A stretch of DNA of 64,000 nucleotides from Streptomyces sp. V3I7 (lineage in GTDB: Bacteria; Actinomycetota; Actinomycetes; Streptomycetales; Streptomycetaceae), in the NCBI RefSeq assembly GCF_030817495.1, contig NZ_JAUSZK010000001.1, positions 1,777,001 to 1,841,000 of the forward strand, given 5' to 3'. The notes under the pieces are model-generated. The model was given only the letters and a program-made list of their open reading frames with translations. It did not search any database and was not told where the DNA came from. This document shows positions 8,386-16,495 of the stretch, piece after piece (positions within the stretch are counted from its first letter, which is position 1; each line of letters starts with the position of its first letter). A program made the translations under genes and the position numbers.

Positions 8386-9606
8386 TCATGCCGGCTCCCC
8401 CGTCGCGGCGGTCCGGGTCTTGACCGGCAGGATCGCATGGACACGGAAGCCGCCTCCGTAACGGGGACCGGTGGTGAGGGTGCCGCCGAGCGCGGTGGCC
8501 CGCTCGCGCATGCCGAGCAGCCCGTGCCCGCCGCCGGGCTGCGGGGCGGTGTCCTTCGCCGGGCCGTCGTCGAGGACGGTGACCTCGATGTTCGGTCCCA
8601 CGCGGACGACGCTGACCTCGGCCTTGGCCTCGGTGCCCGCGTGCTTCTGCACGTTCGTCAGGGCTTCCTGGATGATCCGGTACGCGGCCAGGTCGACGGC
8701 GGCGGGCAGTTCGGTGTCCTGGTCGGCGCGGGCGACCTCGACCTGGAGCCCGGCGCTGCGGCAGGTGCCGGCGAGGTCGTCGAGGCGGCTGAGTCCGGGG
8801 GCGGGTTCGGTGGGGGCCTCGGGGTCGCCGGACTGGCGGAGCAGGCCGACGGTGGCGCGCAGTTCGTCGAGCGCGGAGCGGCTGGCCTCGCGGACGTGGG
8901 CGAGCGCCTCCTTGGCCTGGTCCGGGCGCTTGTCCATGACATGGGCGGCGACCCCGGCCTGGACGTTGACCAGGGCGATGTGGTGGGCGACGACGTCGTG
9001 CAGATCGCGGGCGATGCGCAGGCGCTCCTCGGCGACCCGGCGGCGGGCCTCCTCCTCGCGGGTGCGCTCGGCCCGCTCGGCGCGTTCGCGGATGGCCCGC
9101 ACGACCGCGCGGCGGCTGCGGACGGCGTCCCCGGCGGTGGCGCCGATGCCGGTCCAGGCGACGAGGGCGAGGTTCTCCTGGGCGTACCAGGGCAGAGGGC
9201 CGGCGAGCATGGCGGCGCCGGTCAGCACGGCCATGGTGAGCAGGCCGACGCGCCAGGTGGTGGAGCGGTCGGTGGCCGAGGCGACGGTGTAGAGGGCGAT
9301 CACGGCGGACATGGCGACCGGGGCGCGCGGGTCGCTGATGACGCACTCCACGACGGAGAGGGCGACGGTGACGGCGAGCACCGTGCGGGGTGCGGCGCGG
9401 CGGAAGACGAGCGCGGCCGCGCCGAGCGTGATGAGGACGAGGCTGAGCGGGTCCGGGGTGCGCACACCCCAGGTGACGCCGTGCGGTCCCCGGGGGTCGG
9501 CGAACGATCCCGCGACCATGCACACGAGCACGCCGGCCGCGATGGCGGCGTCCAGGGCGAGGGGGTGCGCGGTGAAGGGGCGGCGCGCGCGGTCGACGGT
9601 GCTCAC
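8386..9606 (-). CDS. sensor histidine kinase, HisKA_3 type
   Basis: 406 aa. Four to six hydrophobic segments fill about residues 15-160, followed by a charged coiled linker (about 163-195). The dimerisation/phospho-acceptor domain has His203 in DLHDVVAHH, and the ATPase domain contains NVQKH (N-box region) and GGGHGLLGMRERA. This is the NarL-partner kinase class, with a membrane-embedded sensor and no large outer domain, the architecture of LiaS/VraS-like intramembrane sensors. The start is GTG at 9606. Its stop overlaps a possible ATG of the regulator gene. It lies 217 bp downstream of pspAA, so a cell-envelope stress input is likely but not proven. Confidence 0.92.
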   Translation of the reverse strand: MSTVDRARRPFTAHPLALDAAIAAGVLVCMVAGSFADPRGPHGVTWGVRTPDPLSLVLITLGAAALVFRRAAPRTVLAVTVALSVVECVISDPRAPVAMSAVIALYTVASATDRSTTWRVGLLTMAVLTGAAMLAGPLPWYAQENLALVAWTGIGATAGDAVRSRRAVVRAIRERAERAERTREEEARRRVAEERLRIARDLHDVVAHHIALVNVQAGVAAHVMDKRPDQAKEALAHVREASRSALDELRATVGLLRQSGDPEAPTEPAPGLSRLDDLAGTCRSAGLQVEVARADQDTELPAAVDLAAYRIIQEALTNVQKHAGTEAKAEVSVVRVGPNIEVTVLDDGPAKDTAPQPGGGHGLLGMRERATALGGTLTTGPRYGGGFRVHAILPVKTRTAATGEPA

Positions 9607-9683
9607 CCGGTGAACAGTACGTCCCCGGCGCCCGCGCTCCCGGACCTCCGCATCGGACCGGATGCCCGCAATCGCGCCCCGGA

Positions 9684-9711
9684 CCGGGGACGGGCCGGGT
9701 TCCCGCCCCGG
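9684..9711 (-). terminator. probable terminator after pspAA
   Basis: An imperfect hairpin (9684-9694 with 9702-9711, one bulged base, 7-nt loop) in the gap between pspAA and the kinase gene. It suggests the kinase has its own promoter or is read through. Confidence 0.45.
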
Positions 9712-9823
9712 ACCGGAGACAGCAAGGGTTCCCGCCTCGGAGCGGACGCTCCGCAGCCCCGCCGTGCACGCGCCGGACGGGACGGCCCCGCCCCCACCCG
9801 GAACCGCACGGGCACCGGCACCG

Positions 9824-10111
9824 TCACCCCGGGATGAGGCCGTCGCCGCTGAGCAGCTCCCGGACCTCCTCCAGGGTGGCGTCCGGGGAGGGAAGAATGA
9901 GGTCCGACGGCTCCAGGAAGTCGTCCGGGACGGGCTCGCCCAGGTCGCGGACCTTGTCGAGCAGGGCCTGGAGGGTGCGGCGGTAGCCGGGGCCGTCGCC
10001 GTTCTCCATCTCGGCCAGGAGCTCGTCGTCGAGCTTGTTGAGTTCGGCGAGGTGGCTGTCCGCCAGCCTCACCTGCCCCTCCCCCATGATCCGCACGATC
10101 ATGTCGGCCAT
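9824..10111 (-). CDS. pspAA: PspA-associated protein PspAA
   Basis: 95 aa, with the family start (ADMIVRIMGEGQVRL) and an Asp/Glu-rich C-terminus that repeats PD-hydrophobic motifs (PVPDDFLEPSDLILPSPDATLEEV). PspAA proteins are small cytoplasmic partners encoded next to PspA in actinobacteria and archaea. The ATG at 10111 is chosen because GGAGG lies about 6 nt upstream; a GTG at 10132 is also in frame. It follows pspA by about 35 nt on the same strand, so the two are almost certainly one operon. Confidence 0.85.
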   Translation of the reverse strand: MADMIVRIMGEGQVRLADSHLAELNKLDDELLAEMENGDGPGYRRTLQALLDKVRDLGEPVPDDFLEPSDLILPSPDATLEEVRELLSGDGLIPG

Positions 10112-10145
10112 CTCGCCCTCCGGCTCTCGCACCTGCGGGGTGGTC

Positions 10146-10937
10146 CTACTGCTTGTCGAAGCGCGGGGTGTCCTGCGGCTGCTGCTGGGACTGCCCCTGG
10201 CCGGCGCCGCCCTCGATCGCCTGCTGGGAGGTGCCCCCAGCCAGCTCGGCCTTCATGCGCTGGAGCTCCAGCTCCACGTCCGACCCGCCGGAGAGCCGGT
10301 CCAGCTCGGCCTGGAGCTCGTCCTTGGCCATGCCGGTGGGGTCGTTCAGGGCGCCGGAGGCGAGCAGTTCGTCGATGGCGCCGGCCCGGGCCTGCATCTG
10401 GGCGGTCTTGTCCTCGGCGCGCTGGATGGCGAGGCCGACGTCGCCCATCTCCTCGGAGATGCCGGAGAAGGCCTCGCCGATACGGGTCTGGGCCTGGGCG
10501 GCGGTGTAGGTGGCCTTGATCGTCTCCTTCTTCGTACGGAAGGCGTCGACCTTGGCCTGAAGGCGCTGGGCCGCCAGGGTGAGCTTCTCCTCCTCGCCCT
10601 GGAGGGTCGCGTGCTGCGATTCGAGGTCCGTGACCTGCTGCTGGAGCGCGGCGCGGCGGGAGAGCGCCTCGCGGGCGAGGTCCTCGCGGCCGAGGGCGAG
10701 CGCCTTGCGGCCCTGGTCCTCCAGCTTGGTGGACTGCTGCTGCAGCTGGTTGAGCTGGAGTTCCAGGCGCTTGCGCGACGTGGCGACGTCGGCGACGCCG
10801 CGGCGCACCTTCTGGAGCAGCTCCAGCTGCTTCTGGTACGAGTAATCGAGGGTCTCGCGCGGGTCCTCGGCCCGGTCAAGGGCCTTGTTCGCCTTCGCGC
10901 GGAAGATCATCCCCATACGCTTCATGACACCGCTCAT
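10146..10937 (-). CDS. pspA: PspA/IM30-family membrane-stress protein
   Basis: 263 aa. The sequence is mostly long charged coiled coil (about residues 25-215) with the canonical N-terminal amphipathic stretch (MKRMGMIFRAKANKALDRAEDP). PspA/Vipp1 proteins are ESCRT-III-like and assemble on damaged inner membrane. The C-terminus is a Gly/Gln-rich tail (GQGQSQQQPQDTP). The ATG at 10937 has AGGGGG upstream; an ATG at 10925 (MKRMG) is the usual start in other bacteria. It is transcribed divergently from the DUF3043 gene and leads the operon with pspAA. htpX and pspAB, which belong to the same network, are near 54 kb. Confidence 0.93.
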   Translation of the reverse strand: MSGVMKRMGMIFRAKANKALDRAEDPRETLDYSYQKQLELLQKVRRGVADVATSRKRLELQLNQLQQQSTKLEDQGRKALALGREDLAREALSRRAALQQQVTDLESQHATLQGEEEKLTLAAQRLQAKVDAFRTKKETIKATYTAAQAQTRIGEAFSGISEEMGDVGLAIQRAEDKTAQMQARAGAIDELLASGALNDPTGMAKDELQAELDRLSGGSDVELELQRMKAELAGGTSQQAIEGGAGQGQSQQQPQDTPRFDKQ

Positions 10938-11208
10938 GGGCTTCGCGCGCCCCCTTCTGACGGACTCCGGCTCACAGCTCTGCGACAGAACCCACAGTAC
11001 GGGCCCTGCATCCATTACCGCACTGTTCGGGGACGGATGCGCTCCTCCCCAAGGACGATGGCGGACGGTTCCGGTCCGGCGCAGGGAGGAGGTGACTCCC
11101 AGAGGTGCGCCGGGTGAACCGTCTGCAACGTCCGCTCTGTCCCCCTACAGACGACTGGTGTTGCCGGATCGTTCCCCGCGGGGCTGGGGTCTATACCCGG
11201 CCACCACG

Positions 11209-11214
11209 TACCCT
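11209..11214 (+). promoter_or_regulatory. -10 box of a probable leaderless transcript
   Basis: TACCCT ends 8 nt before the GTG at 11223, and no Shine-Dalgarno precedes that codon. No clear -35 element is visible. Confidence 0.4.
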
Positions 11215-11222
11215 TGGATTTT

Positions 11223-11825
11223 GTGTTCCGTAGCCGTGCCAACAAGGACGAGAAGGGCCGGGCCGCCGACAAGGCGCCGGTGACCGACTCCAAGCAGCCC
11301 CGTGACCCGCAGGCCCCGAAGGGCCGCCCTACCCCCAAGCGGAGTGAGGCGCAGTCCCAGCGCCGCAGCATCGCCAGTACGTCGTCGTCACGCAAGGACG
11401 TCGCCCGTCGTCAGCGCGACGATCGCCGCGCCCAGATGGAGCGACAGCGCCAGGCCCTGGCCGGCGGCGACGAGCGTTACCTCCCCGCCCGGGACAAGGG
11501 TCCTGTCCGCAAGTTCGCCCGCGACTGGGTCGACTCGCGGTTCAACGTCGCGGAGTTCTTCCTGCCGGTGGCCGTGGTCATCCTGGTGCTGAGCATCGTG
11601 AAGGTGCCGGTGCTCCAGCAGGTCGCGCTGGGCCTGTGGGTGCTGGTGATCGTCCTGATCGTGCTCGACTCCGCCTTCAGCGGGTTCCGGCTGCGTACGC
11701 GGCTGGCGGAGCGCTTCCCCGACCACAACCGCCGGGGCGCCGTCGCCTACGGCCTGATGCGCTCGCTCCAGATGCGCCGTCTCCGGCTGCCGAAGCCGCA
11801 GGTCAAGCGCGGAGAGCGGCCCTGA
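11223..11825 (+). CDS. DUF3043 membrane protein
   Basis: 200 aa. The N-terminal half (about 1-95) is extremely charged (Lys/Arg/Asp/Glu/Gln) and probably disordered in the cytoplasm; two hydrophobic segments follow (about 110-130 and 135-155), then a basic C-terminus. This is the actinobacterial DUF3043 layout, function unknown. The GTG at 11223 (VFRSRANKDEK) is preferred over TTG at 11214, which overlaps the -10 box. Its stop overlaps the start of the next gene by 4 nt (CTGA), so the two are translationally coupled. Divergent from pspA. Confidence 0.8.
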   Translation: MFRSRANKDEKGRAADKAPVTDSKQPRDPQAPKGRPTPKRSEAQSQRRSIASTSSSRKDVARRQRDDRRAQMERQRQALAGGDERYLPARDKGPVRKFARDWVDSRFNVAEFFLPVAVVILVLSIVKVPVLQQVALGLWVLVIVLIVLDSAFSGFRLRTRLAERFPDHNRRGAVAYGLMRSLQMRRLRLPKPQVKRGERP

Positions 11826-12610
11826 GCGCTGCCTCTTTTCCCGAGGGCGCGGCAAGCGCCTGGCTCAGCACTCTGGGCGGGCTGCGCAATGTCGTACGGC
11901 AGGAACTGGTCGCCCGTCAGCTGGAGGAGCAGATAGCCGCGCGGTTCCCGGTGGGACAGCGGCTGCGGGTGCTCGACGTGGGCATGGGCCAGGGCACGCA
12001 GGCACTGCGGCTGGCCCGCGCCGGGCACCGGGTGACCGGGGTCGAGCAGAACACCACGATGATCGAGGTGGCCCGCGAGGCCCTGGCCGGTGAGCCCGAG
12101 GGCATCCGCGCGCGGATGCGTGTCATCCAGGGCGACGGTCAGGAGACCGGCGTCCACTTCCTGCCCGGCAGCTTCGACGTGGTGCTCTGCCACGGCGTAC
12201 TGATGTACGTCGACGAGCCGGACCCCCTCATCGCCGGGCTGGCCCGGATGCTCGCCCCCGGCGGGCTGTTGTCGCTGCTGGTGCGCAACGGCGACGCCCT
12301 GGCGATGCGGCCGGGGCTGTCCGGGGACTGGGCGGGGGCGCAGGACGCGTTCGACACCACCTCCTACCGCAACCGGCTGGGGCTGGACGTACGCGCCGAC
12401 CGGCTGGAGTCGGTCACCGCAACGCTGGCAGGGATCGGGGCTCCGCTGCACGCCTGGTACGGGGTGCGCGTCTTCACGGACCTGGCGCCGGACGGGGCCC
12501 CGGCTCCGGAGGACCTGGACGAGCTGCTGGCCGCCGAGGAGCGGGCCGGGCGCACGGATCCGTACCGCGCGGTGGCGGCGCTGCTGCACCTGTGCGGCGT
12601 ACGGGGCTGA
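11822..12610 (+). CDS. class I SAM-dependent methyltransferase, apparent CTG start
   Basis: 262 aa. The Rossmann motif I is RVLDVGMGQGTQALRLA (about 44-60), followed by an acidic motif (VTGVEQ) and the post-motif VVLCHGVLMYVDEPDPL. It resembles CmoM/SmtA-like methyltransferases; the substrate is unknown. Between the upstream in-frame GTG at 11636 (inside the previous gene) and the Rossmann fold there is no ATG, GTG or TTG. The CTG at 11822 overlaps the previous stop as CTGA and has GGAGAG at 11811-11816, 5 nt upstream, so CTG is the most likely initiator. Cotranscribed with the DUF3043 gene. Confidence 0.8.
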   Translation: MSAASFPEGAASAWLSTLGGLRNVVRQELVARQLEEQIAARFPVGQRLRVLDVGMGQGTQALRLARAGHRVTGVEQNTTMIEVAREALAGEPEGIRARMRVIQGDGQETGVHFLPGSFDVVLCHGVLMYVDEPDPLIAGLARMLAPGGLLSLLVRNGDALAMRPGLSGDWAGAQDAFDTTSYRNRLGLDVRADRLESVTATLAGIGAPLHAWYGVRVFTDLAPDGAPAPEDLDELLAAEERAGRTDPYRAVAALLHLCGVRG

Positions 12611-12682
12611 CGGCCCCGCGCGCGGCGCCCGTTCGGAGGTACACCGCAGGCCCGGCCGTCCGCCGCGCAAGAGACTCTGGGC

Positions 12683-13753
12683 ATGGACGCTTCCCGTGCC
12701 CCTGCCCTGCGGGCCGTCGCCTCGCTCTCCGCGCTCGTGTGCTGTGCGCTCCTGGTCTCCGGATGCACCGGCTCCGGTTCGCCGACCCGGACGGAGGTCG
12801 CGACCACGCGGTCCTCGGTGCACATGCCGAACAACGACCTGGAGCACGACTACCAGAAGGTGATCAAGGACGTCCTGCCGTCGGTGGTGCAGATCCAGGC
12901 GGCCCGGGACCTGGGGTCGGGCGTCGTGTACGACGACCGGGGGCACATCGTCACCAACGCGCACGTGGTGGGCGACGAGAAGATCTTCCAGGTGACGACG
13001 GCCAGCAGCAAGGACCCGCTCACCGCCCGGCTCGTCTACTCCTTCCCGGACCAGGACCTCGCCGTGATCAAGCTGGACCGGGTTCCCAGGGGGCTGAAGC
13101 CGGCGCGGTTCGGGGACTCCGAGAAGGTGGAGGTCGGGCAGATCGTCCTCGCCATGGGCTCGCCGCTCGGGCTGTCGTCCAGCGTCACGCAGGGCATCGT
13201 CTCGGCGACCGGGCGGACCGTCAGCGAAGGCTCGCAGGACGGCGGCACGGGCGCCACTCTCGGCAACATGGTGCAGACGTCGGCCGCCATCAACCCGGGC
13301 AACAGCGGCGGCGCGCTGGTCAACCTCGACGGGCAGGTCATCGGCATCCCGACGCTCGCCGCGACGGACCCCCAGCTCGGGGGCGGGGCGGCGGCCGGGA
13401 TCGGGTTCGCCATCCCGGCGTCGATGGTGCGGACGGTCGCCGACCAGATCATCAGGACCGGCAAGGTCACCAACACGGGGCGGGCGGCGCTCGGCATCAC
13501 GGCGCGGACGGTCGTGGACGACTCGTTCCAGCCCGTCGGGGCCGCCGTGGTCGAGGTGCAGAGCGGCGGGCCGGCGGACAAGGCGGGCATCGAGTCCGGG
13601 GACGTCATCACCCGGCTCGGCGACGCGGACGTCACGGATCTCACCTCGCTCGCCGAGGCGCTGGCGGCCGCGAAGCCGGGCCGGCGGACGACGGTGACGT
13701 TCGACCGCGACGGCACCGAGCACAAGGCGGAGGTCACGCTGGGCGAGCAGTGA
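12683..13753 (+). CDS. HtrA/DegP-like serine protease lipoprotein with PDZ domain
   Basis: 356 aa. The signal peptide ends in the lipobox LVSGC with Cys28, so it is predicted to be lipid-anchored outside the membrane. A trypsin-like domain has His94 (TNAHVV), Asp125 (DQDLAV) and Ser208 (GNSGGA); a PDZ domain follows at about 255-345 (GPADKAGIESGDVI). HtrA proteins degrade or refold damaged envelope proteins. The proximity to pspA and a sensor kinase fits envelope quality control. The ATG at 12683 starts a good signal peptide, although the ribosome binding site is weak. Confidence 0.93.
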   Translation: MDASRAPALRAVASLSALVCCALLVSGCTGSGSPTRTEVATTRSSVHMPNNDLEHDYQKVIKDVLPSVVQIQAARDLGSGVVYDDRGHIVTNAHVVGDEKIFQVTTASSKDPLTARLVYSFPDQDLAVIKLDRVPRGLKPARFGDSEKVEVGQIVLAMGSPLGLSSSVTQGIVSATGRTVSEGSQDGGTGATLGNMVQTSAAINPGNSGGALVNLDGQVIGIPTLAATDPQLGGGAAAGIGFAIPASMVRTVADQIIRTGKVTNTGRAALGITARTVVDDSFQPVGAAVVEVQSGGPADKAGIESGDVITRLGDADVTDLTSLAEALAAAKPGRRTTVTFDRDGTEHKAEVTLGEQ

Positions 13754-13810
13754 GCGGGCGGGGGGCGGCCGGAGTCCCCGGCCCGCCCCCCGCCCCCTGC
13801 CCTCGGGCTC

Positions 13811-14023
13811 CTACGCCTCCTCGGCGTGCAGGCTCATCGGCCCGTAGATCTCCGTGGTGTCCTCGAACAGCCGTACCTGGTCCGCGCCGCCCTCCGTCAG
13901 GGCCTTCCAGTGCTCACCGATCCAGGACTCGGCGTCCCCCTGCGTGGTGAACTCCTCGGGCTGCACCGCGGGCTGGAGCTCCGCCCCGTCGGTCTTCTCG
14001 AACCGCCACGTCCATGCCGCCAT
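13811..14023 (-). CDS. small conserved hypothetical protein, 70 aa
   Basis: A 70-aa acidic protein beginning MAAWTWRFEKTDG, with a centre reading DAESWIGEHWKALTEGGADQVRLFED. There is no signal peptide, TM segment or cysteine. GGGAGG sits 5 nt upstream of the ATG at 14023, and codon bias is strong, so it is real. Similar short proteins are widespread in Streptomyces, function unknown. It lies convergent to the HtrA-like gene and divergent from cobU. Confidence 0.8.
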   Translation of the reverse strand: MAAWTWRFEKTDGAELQPAVQPEEFTTQGDAESWIGEHWKALTEGGADQVRLFEDTTEIYGPMSLHAEEA

Positions 14024-14128
14024 GTGCGCCTCCCAGATGTGAGCACGTGCCGAGCGGAAAGCCTATACGGACGTCCCTTCGGCGCCACCGGTGCGCGAGA
14101 CCTGGGGCGACACGGGAAAATCGGGTCT

Positions 14129-15331
14129 GTGGAACTGACTCTGCTCGGCACCGGTGCCCCCGCGGGACTCCCCCGCCCCGACTGTCCCTGCGCGGCCTGC
14201 GCGACCGCTCTGGGCCCGGACGCGCGGGCGGCCACCTCCGTGCTGGTCGACCGCGCGCTGCTGCTCGACCTCACGCCGGGCGCGGCGTTCGCGGCCGCGC
14301 GGGCCGGGCACTCCCTGGGCGGCGTACGCCAGGTGCTGCTGTCGCATCCGCACGACGGACCGGCGGTGGAGGTGCCGGCGGGCCTGCCGCAGCCCGTACG
14401 GGTCCCGGACGGGCGGGAGTTGACCCTGCTGACGGGACATCGGGTGCGGGCGCTGGCCATGGACGCGGGCGGTACGGGGTACGCGGTGACCGGGCCCGGC
14501 GGGCAGCGGCTGCTGTACCTGCCGCCGGGAGGCGCGCCGGCCGGTCTGGAGGAGGGGTCCACGGAGATGTACGACATGGTGCTCGCGGACGTCGTCGGAC
14601 GTCCGGACGCGCTGGCCAGGCTGCGGGCGGTCGGCGCGGCCGGGCCGACGACGGACGTGGTCGCCGTCCATCTGGACCACGACGTGCCGCCGGGCCCGGA
14701 GCTGCGGCGCCGGCTGGCGGCGGCCGGGGCGCGGGCGGTGCCGGACGGGGCGACGCTGATGGTCGGGGCGTACGAGGACGTCCCGGACGTGCCGCGCCGG
14801 ACCCTGATCCTCGGCGGCGCCCGCTCGGGCAAGTCGGTGGAGGCCGAACGCCGGCTGGAGGCGTTCCCGGACGTCCTGTACGTGGCCACCGGCGGCACCC
14901 GTGCCGGGGACTCCGAGTGGGCGGCCCGGGTGGCCGCGCACCGGGAGCGACGCCCGGGCTCCTGGCGTACGGCGGAGACGTGCGACCTGGTCCCCCTGCT
15001 CAGGGAGGACGGCCCGCCCCTGCTGATCGACTGCCTCGCCCTGTGGCTGACGGACGCGATGGACGCGGTCGGCGCGTGGGACGACGCCGAGTGGGCCTCG
15101 GGCGGCGAGCGCGCCCTGCGCGCCCGGGTGCGGGAGCTGACGGACGCGGTACGGACCACCCGCCGCAGCGTCGTCGCCGTCTCCAACGAGGTGGGCTCGG
15201 GCATCGTCCCGGCCACCCCGTCCGGCCGCCGCTACCGGGACGAACTCGGCAAGCTGAACGCGGCGTTCGCGGCCGAGTGCGAGCAGGTGGTGCTGGTGGT
15301 CGCGGGGCAGGCGCTGGTGCTGCGGGGCTGA
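14129..15331 (+). CDS. cobU: metallo-beta-lactamase-like domain fused to CobU (cobinamide kinase / guanylyltransferase)
   Basis: 400 aa, about twice the length of classical CobU. Residues 1-205 resemble the PhnP-type MBL fold: GTGAPAGLPRPDCPCAACATAL contains a PhnP-like CxCxxC, but the usual HxHxDH metal motif is degenerate (SHPHDGPAV). Residues 224-400 are CobU: P-loop GGARSGKS (229-236), CLALWLTD, SNEVGSGIVP and the Arg-Tyr-rich tail. CobU phosphorylates adenosylcobinamide and transfers GMP to it, the step before CobS. The GTG at 14129 is the first start that matches the MBL fold. cobT and cobS lie within 7 kb. Confidence 0.9.
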   Translation: MELTLLGTGAPAGLPRPDCPCAACATALGPDARAATSVLVDRALLLDLTPGAAFAAARAGHSLGGVRQVLLSHPHDGPAVEVPAGLPQPVRVPDGRELTLLTGHRVRALAMDAGGTGYAVTGPGGQRLLYLPPGGAPAGLEEGSTEMYDMVLADVVGRPDALARLRAVGAAGPTTDVVAVHLDHDVPPGPELRRRLAAAGARAVPDGATLMVGAYEDVPDVPRRTLILGGARSGKSVEAERRLEAFPDVLYVATGGTRAGDSEWAARVAAHRERRPGSWRTAETCDLVPLLREDGPPLLIDCLALWLTDAMDAVGAWDDAEWASGGERALRARVRELTDAVRTTRRSVVAVSNEVGSGIVPATPSGRRYRDELGKLNAAFAAECEQVVLVVAGQALVLRG

Positions 15332-15366
15332 GGACCGGCTGGGCCCGCTGGGCCGCTGGGCCGCTG

Positions 15367-16359
15367 CTAGGGCTTGCGGGCGATGAGGCGGTACGCGTTG
15401 GAGAAGCGCGTGCGGCGCAGGACGGGGGCCAGGGTGTGGTCGAGGGCGGTGGCCAGGGCGATCGCGGGGGTGCCGGCCCGGGCCAGGCGTTCGGGCAGGG
15501 TGTGGCGCAGGGCCAGGGAGAGGGCCGTCGCGAGGTCGTGCGGGGTGTGCGCGGCGCGGCGGTCCACCGAGAGGATCGTGCAGCCCTGGTCCTGGAGTTC
15601 GGCGCGGAGGTTGGCCAGGGGCATCAGGTGCAGCGGGCGTCTGCGGCCGTGCGGCAGCCACCACGTGCCGAGCAGGGCCGCGAACGCGCAGTGCGGGTCG
15701 GGGAGTTCGAGCAGCAGATGGCCGCCGGGGCGCAGGACGGCCAGGGCCGCGCGGAGTTCGGCGCGCGGGTCGGGGGCGTGTTCCAGGTGGTGGAACAGGC
15801 TGACGACGTCGTAGCGGGAGCGCAGCCGGGCGGCGACGGGCGGGTCGGTGAGCCGACCGACGTACGCCTCCTCCACGCGCCCGGCCGCCCGCGCCTCCAT
15901 GACGTGCGGGCCGCGGTCCAGGCCGTCGAAGGCGGTGTAGGCGAGCAGTTCGCACGCAGCCTCTGGGAAGCGGGCGTCGCCGGTGCCGACGTCCAGCCAG
16001 CTCTCCGGCTCGGTGAACCCGGGCGAGCGGAGCATGGCGCGGGCGGCCGCGCGGTGACGGCGGGCGGAGCGGGGGCGCTCGGCGAGCGGGTACGGCTCCT
16101 CGTCGTCAGCGGCCCGCTGGTGGAGGGCGAGGCCCTCGGCGGTGAGCCGGGGGTTCTGAAAGGCGTGGGCGCACTCCAGGCACTCGTCGAGGTCGGACAT
16201 CTCCGGTGCGCGGCGGCGCGGGCCGGGGGCGCGCAGCCGGGTGCGCAGCCGGGCGGAGCCGCACCAGGGGCAGTCGACGCGGCGCGGTTCGCGGAGGGGG
16301 TCGGCGGCCCGCGGAGCGGGGGCGCGAGGGGCGGGGGGTGTGGGCGGCTCCGGCGGCAT
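15367..16359 (-). CDS. class I methyltransferase with N-terminal zinc-ribbon-like region
   Basis: 330 aa. A Pro-rich start is followed by two Cys pairs (CPWCGS and CLECAHAF) that look like a zinc ribbon, then a SAM-binding core (SWLDVGTGDARFPE, FDGLDRG, YDVVSLFHHLEHAPDP). This is the Methyltransf_12/23 style often linked to cell-surface glycan or lipid modification; the substrate cannot be told. The ATG at 16359 has GGGAG about 6 nt upstream. It is convergent with cobU (35-nt gap containing short CTGGGCCG repeats) and divergent from cobT. Confidence 0.82.
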   Translation of the reverse strand: MPPEPPTPPAPRAPAPRAADPLREPRRVDCPWCGSARLRTRLRAPGPRRRAPEMSDLDECLECAHAFQNPRLTAEGLALHQRAADDEEPYPLAERPRSARRHRAAARAMLRSPGFTEPESWLDVGTGDARFPEAACELLAYTAFDGLDRGPHVMEARAAGRVEEAYVGRLTDPPVAARLRSRYDVVSLFHHLEHAPDPRAELRAALAVLRPGGHLLLELPDPHCAFAALLGTWWLPHGRRRPLHLMPLANLRAELQDQGCTILSVDRRAAHTPHDLATALSLALRHTLPERLARAGTPAIALATALDHTLAPVLRRTRFSNAYRLIARKP

Positions 16360-16482
16360 GGGCGACTCCCGATCGTGCGACAATCCGCTGCAAACCGGAA
16401 CGTAGGGGATGCCGATCTTGGGTGCCAAGGCGGCGCGGCGGTGCGGGGGCGATGTGGCCGGGAGAGGTTCGCGCGCTGCCGG

Positions 16483-16488
16483 TACTGT
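16483..16488 (+). promoter_or_regulatory. -10 box of a probable leaderless cobT transcript
   Basis: TACTGT lies 7 nt before the cobT ATG at 16496, and there is no Shine-Dalgarno. A -35 element is not clear. Confidence 0.45.
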
Positions 16489-16495
16489 TCGGCGA

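Noticed and set aside
7664-9769. A 701-aa frame that would fuse the response regulator to a long upstream Arg/Pro-rich stretch
   Set aside because: The upstream part is the kinase gene read in another frame; the regulator has its own start at 8347.
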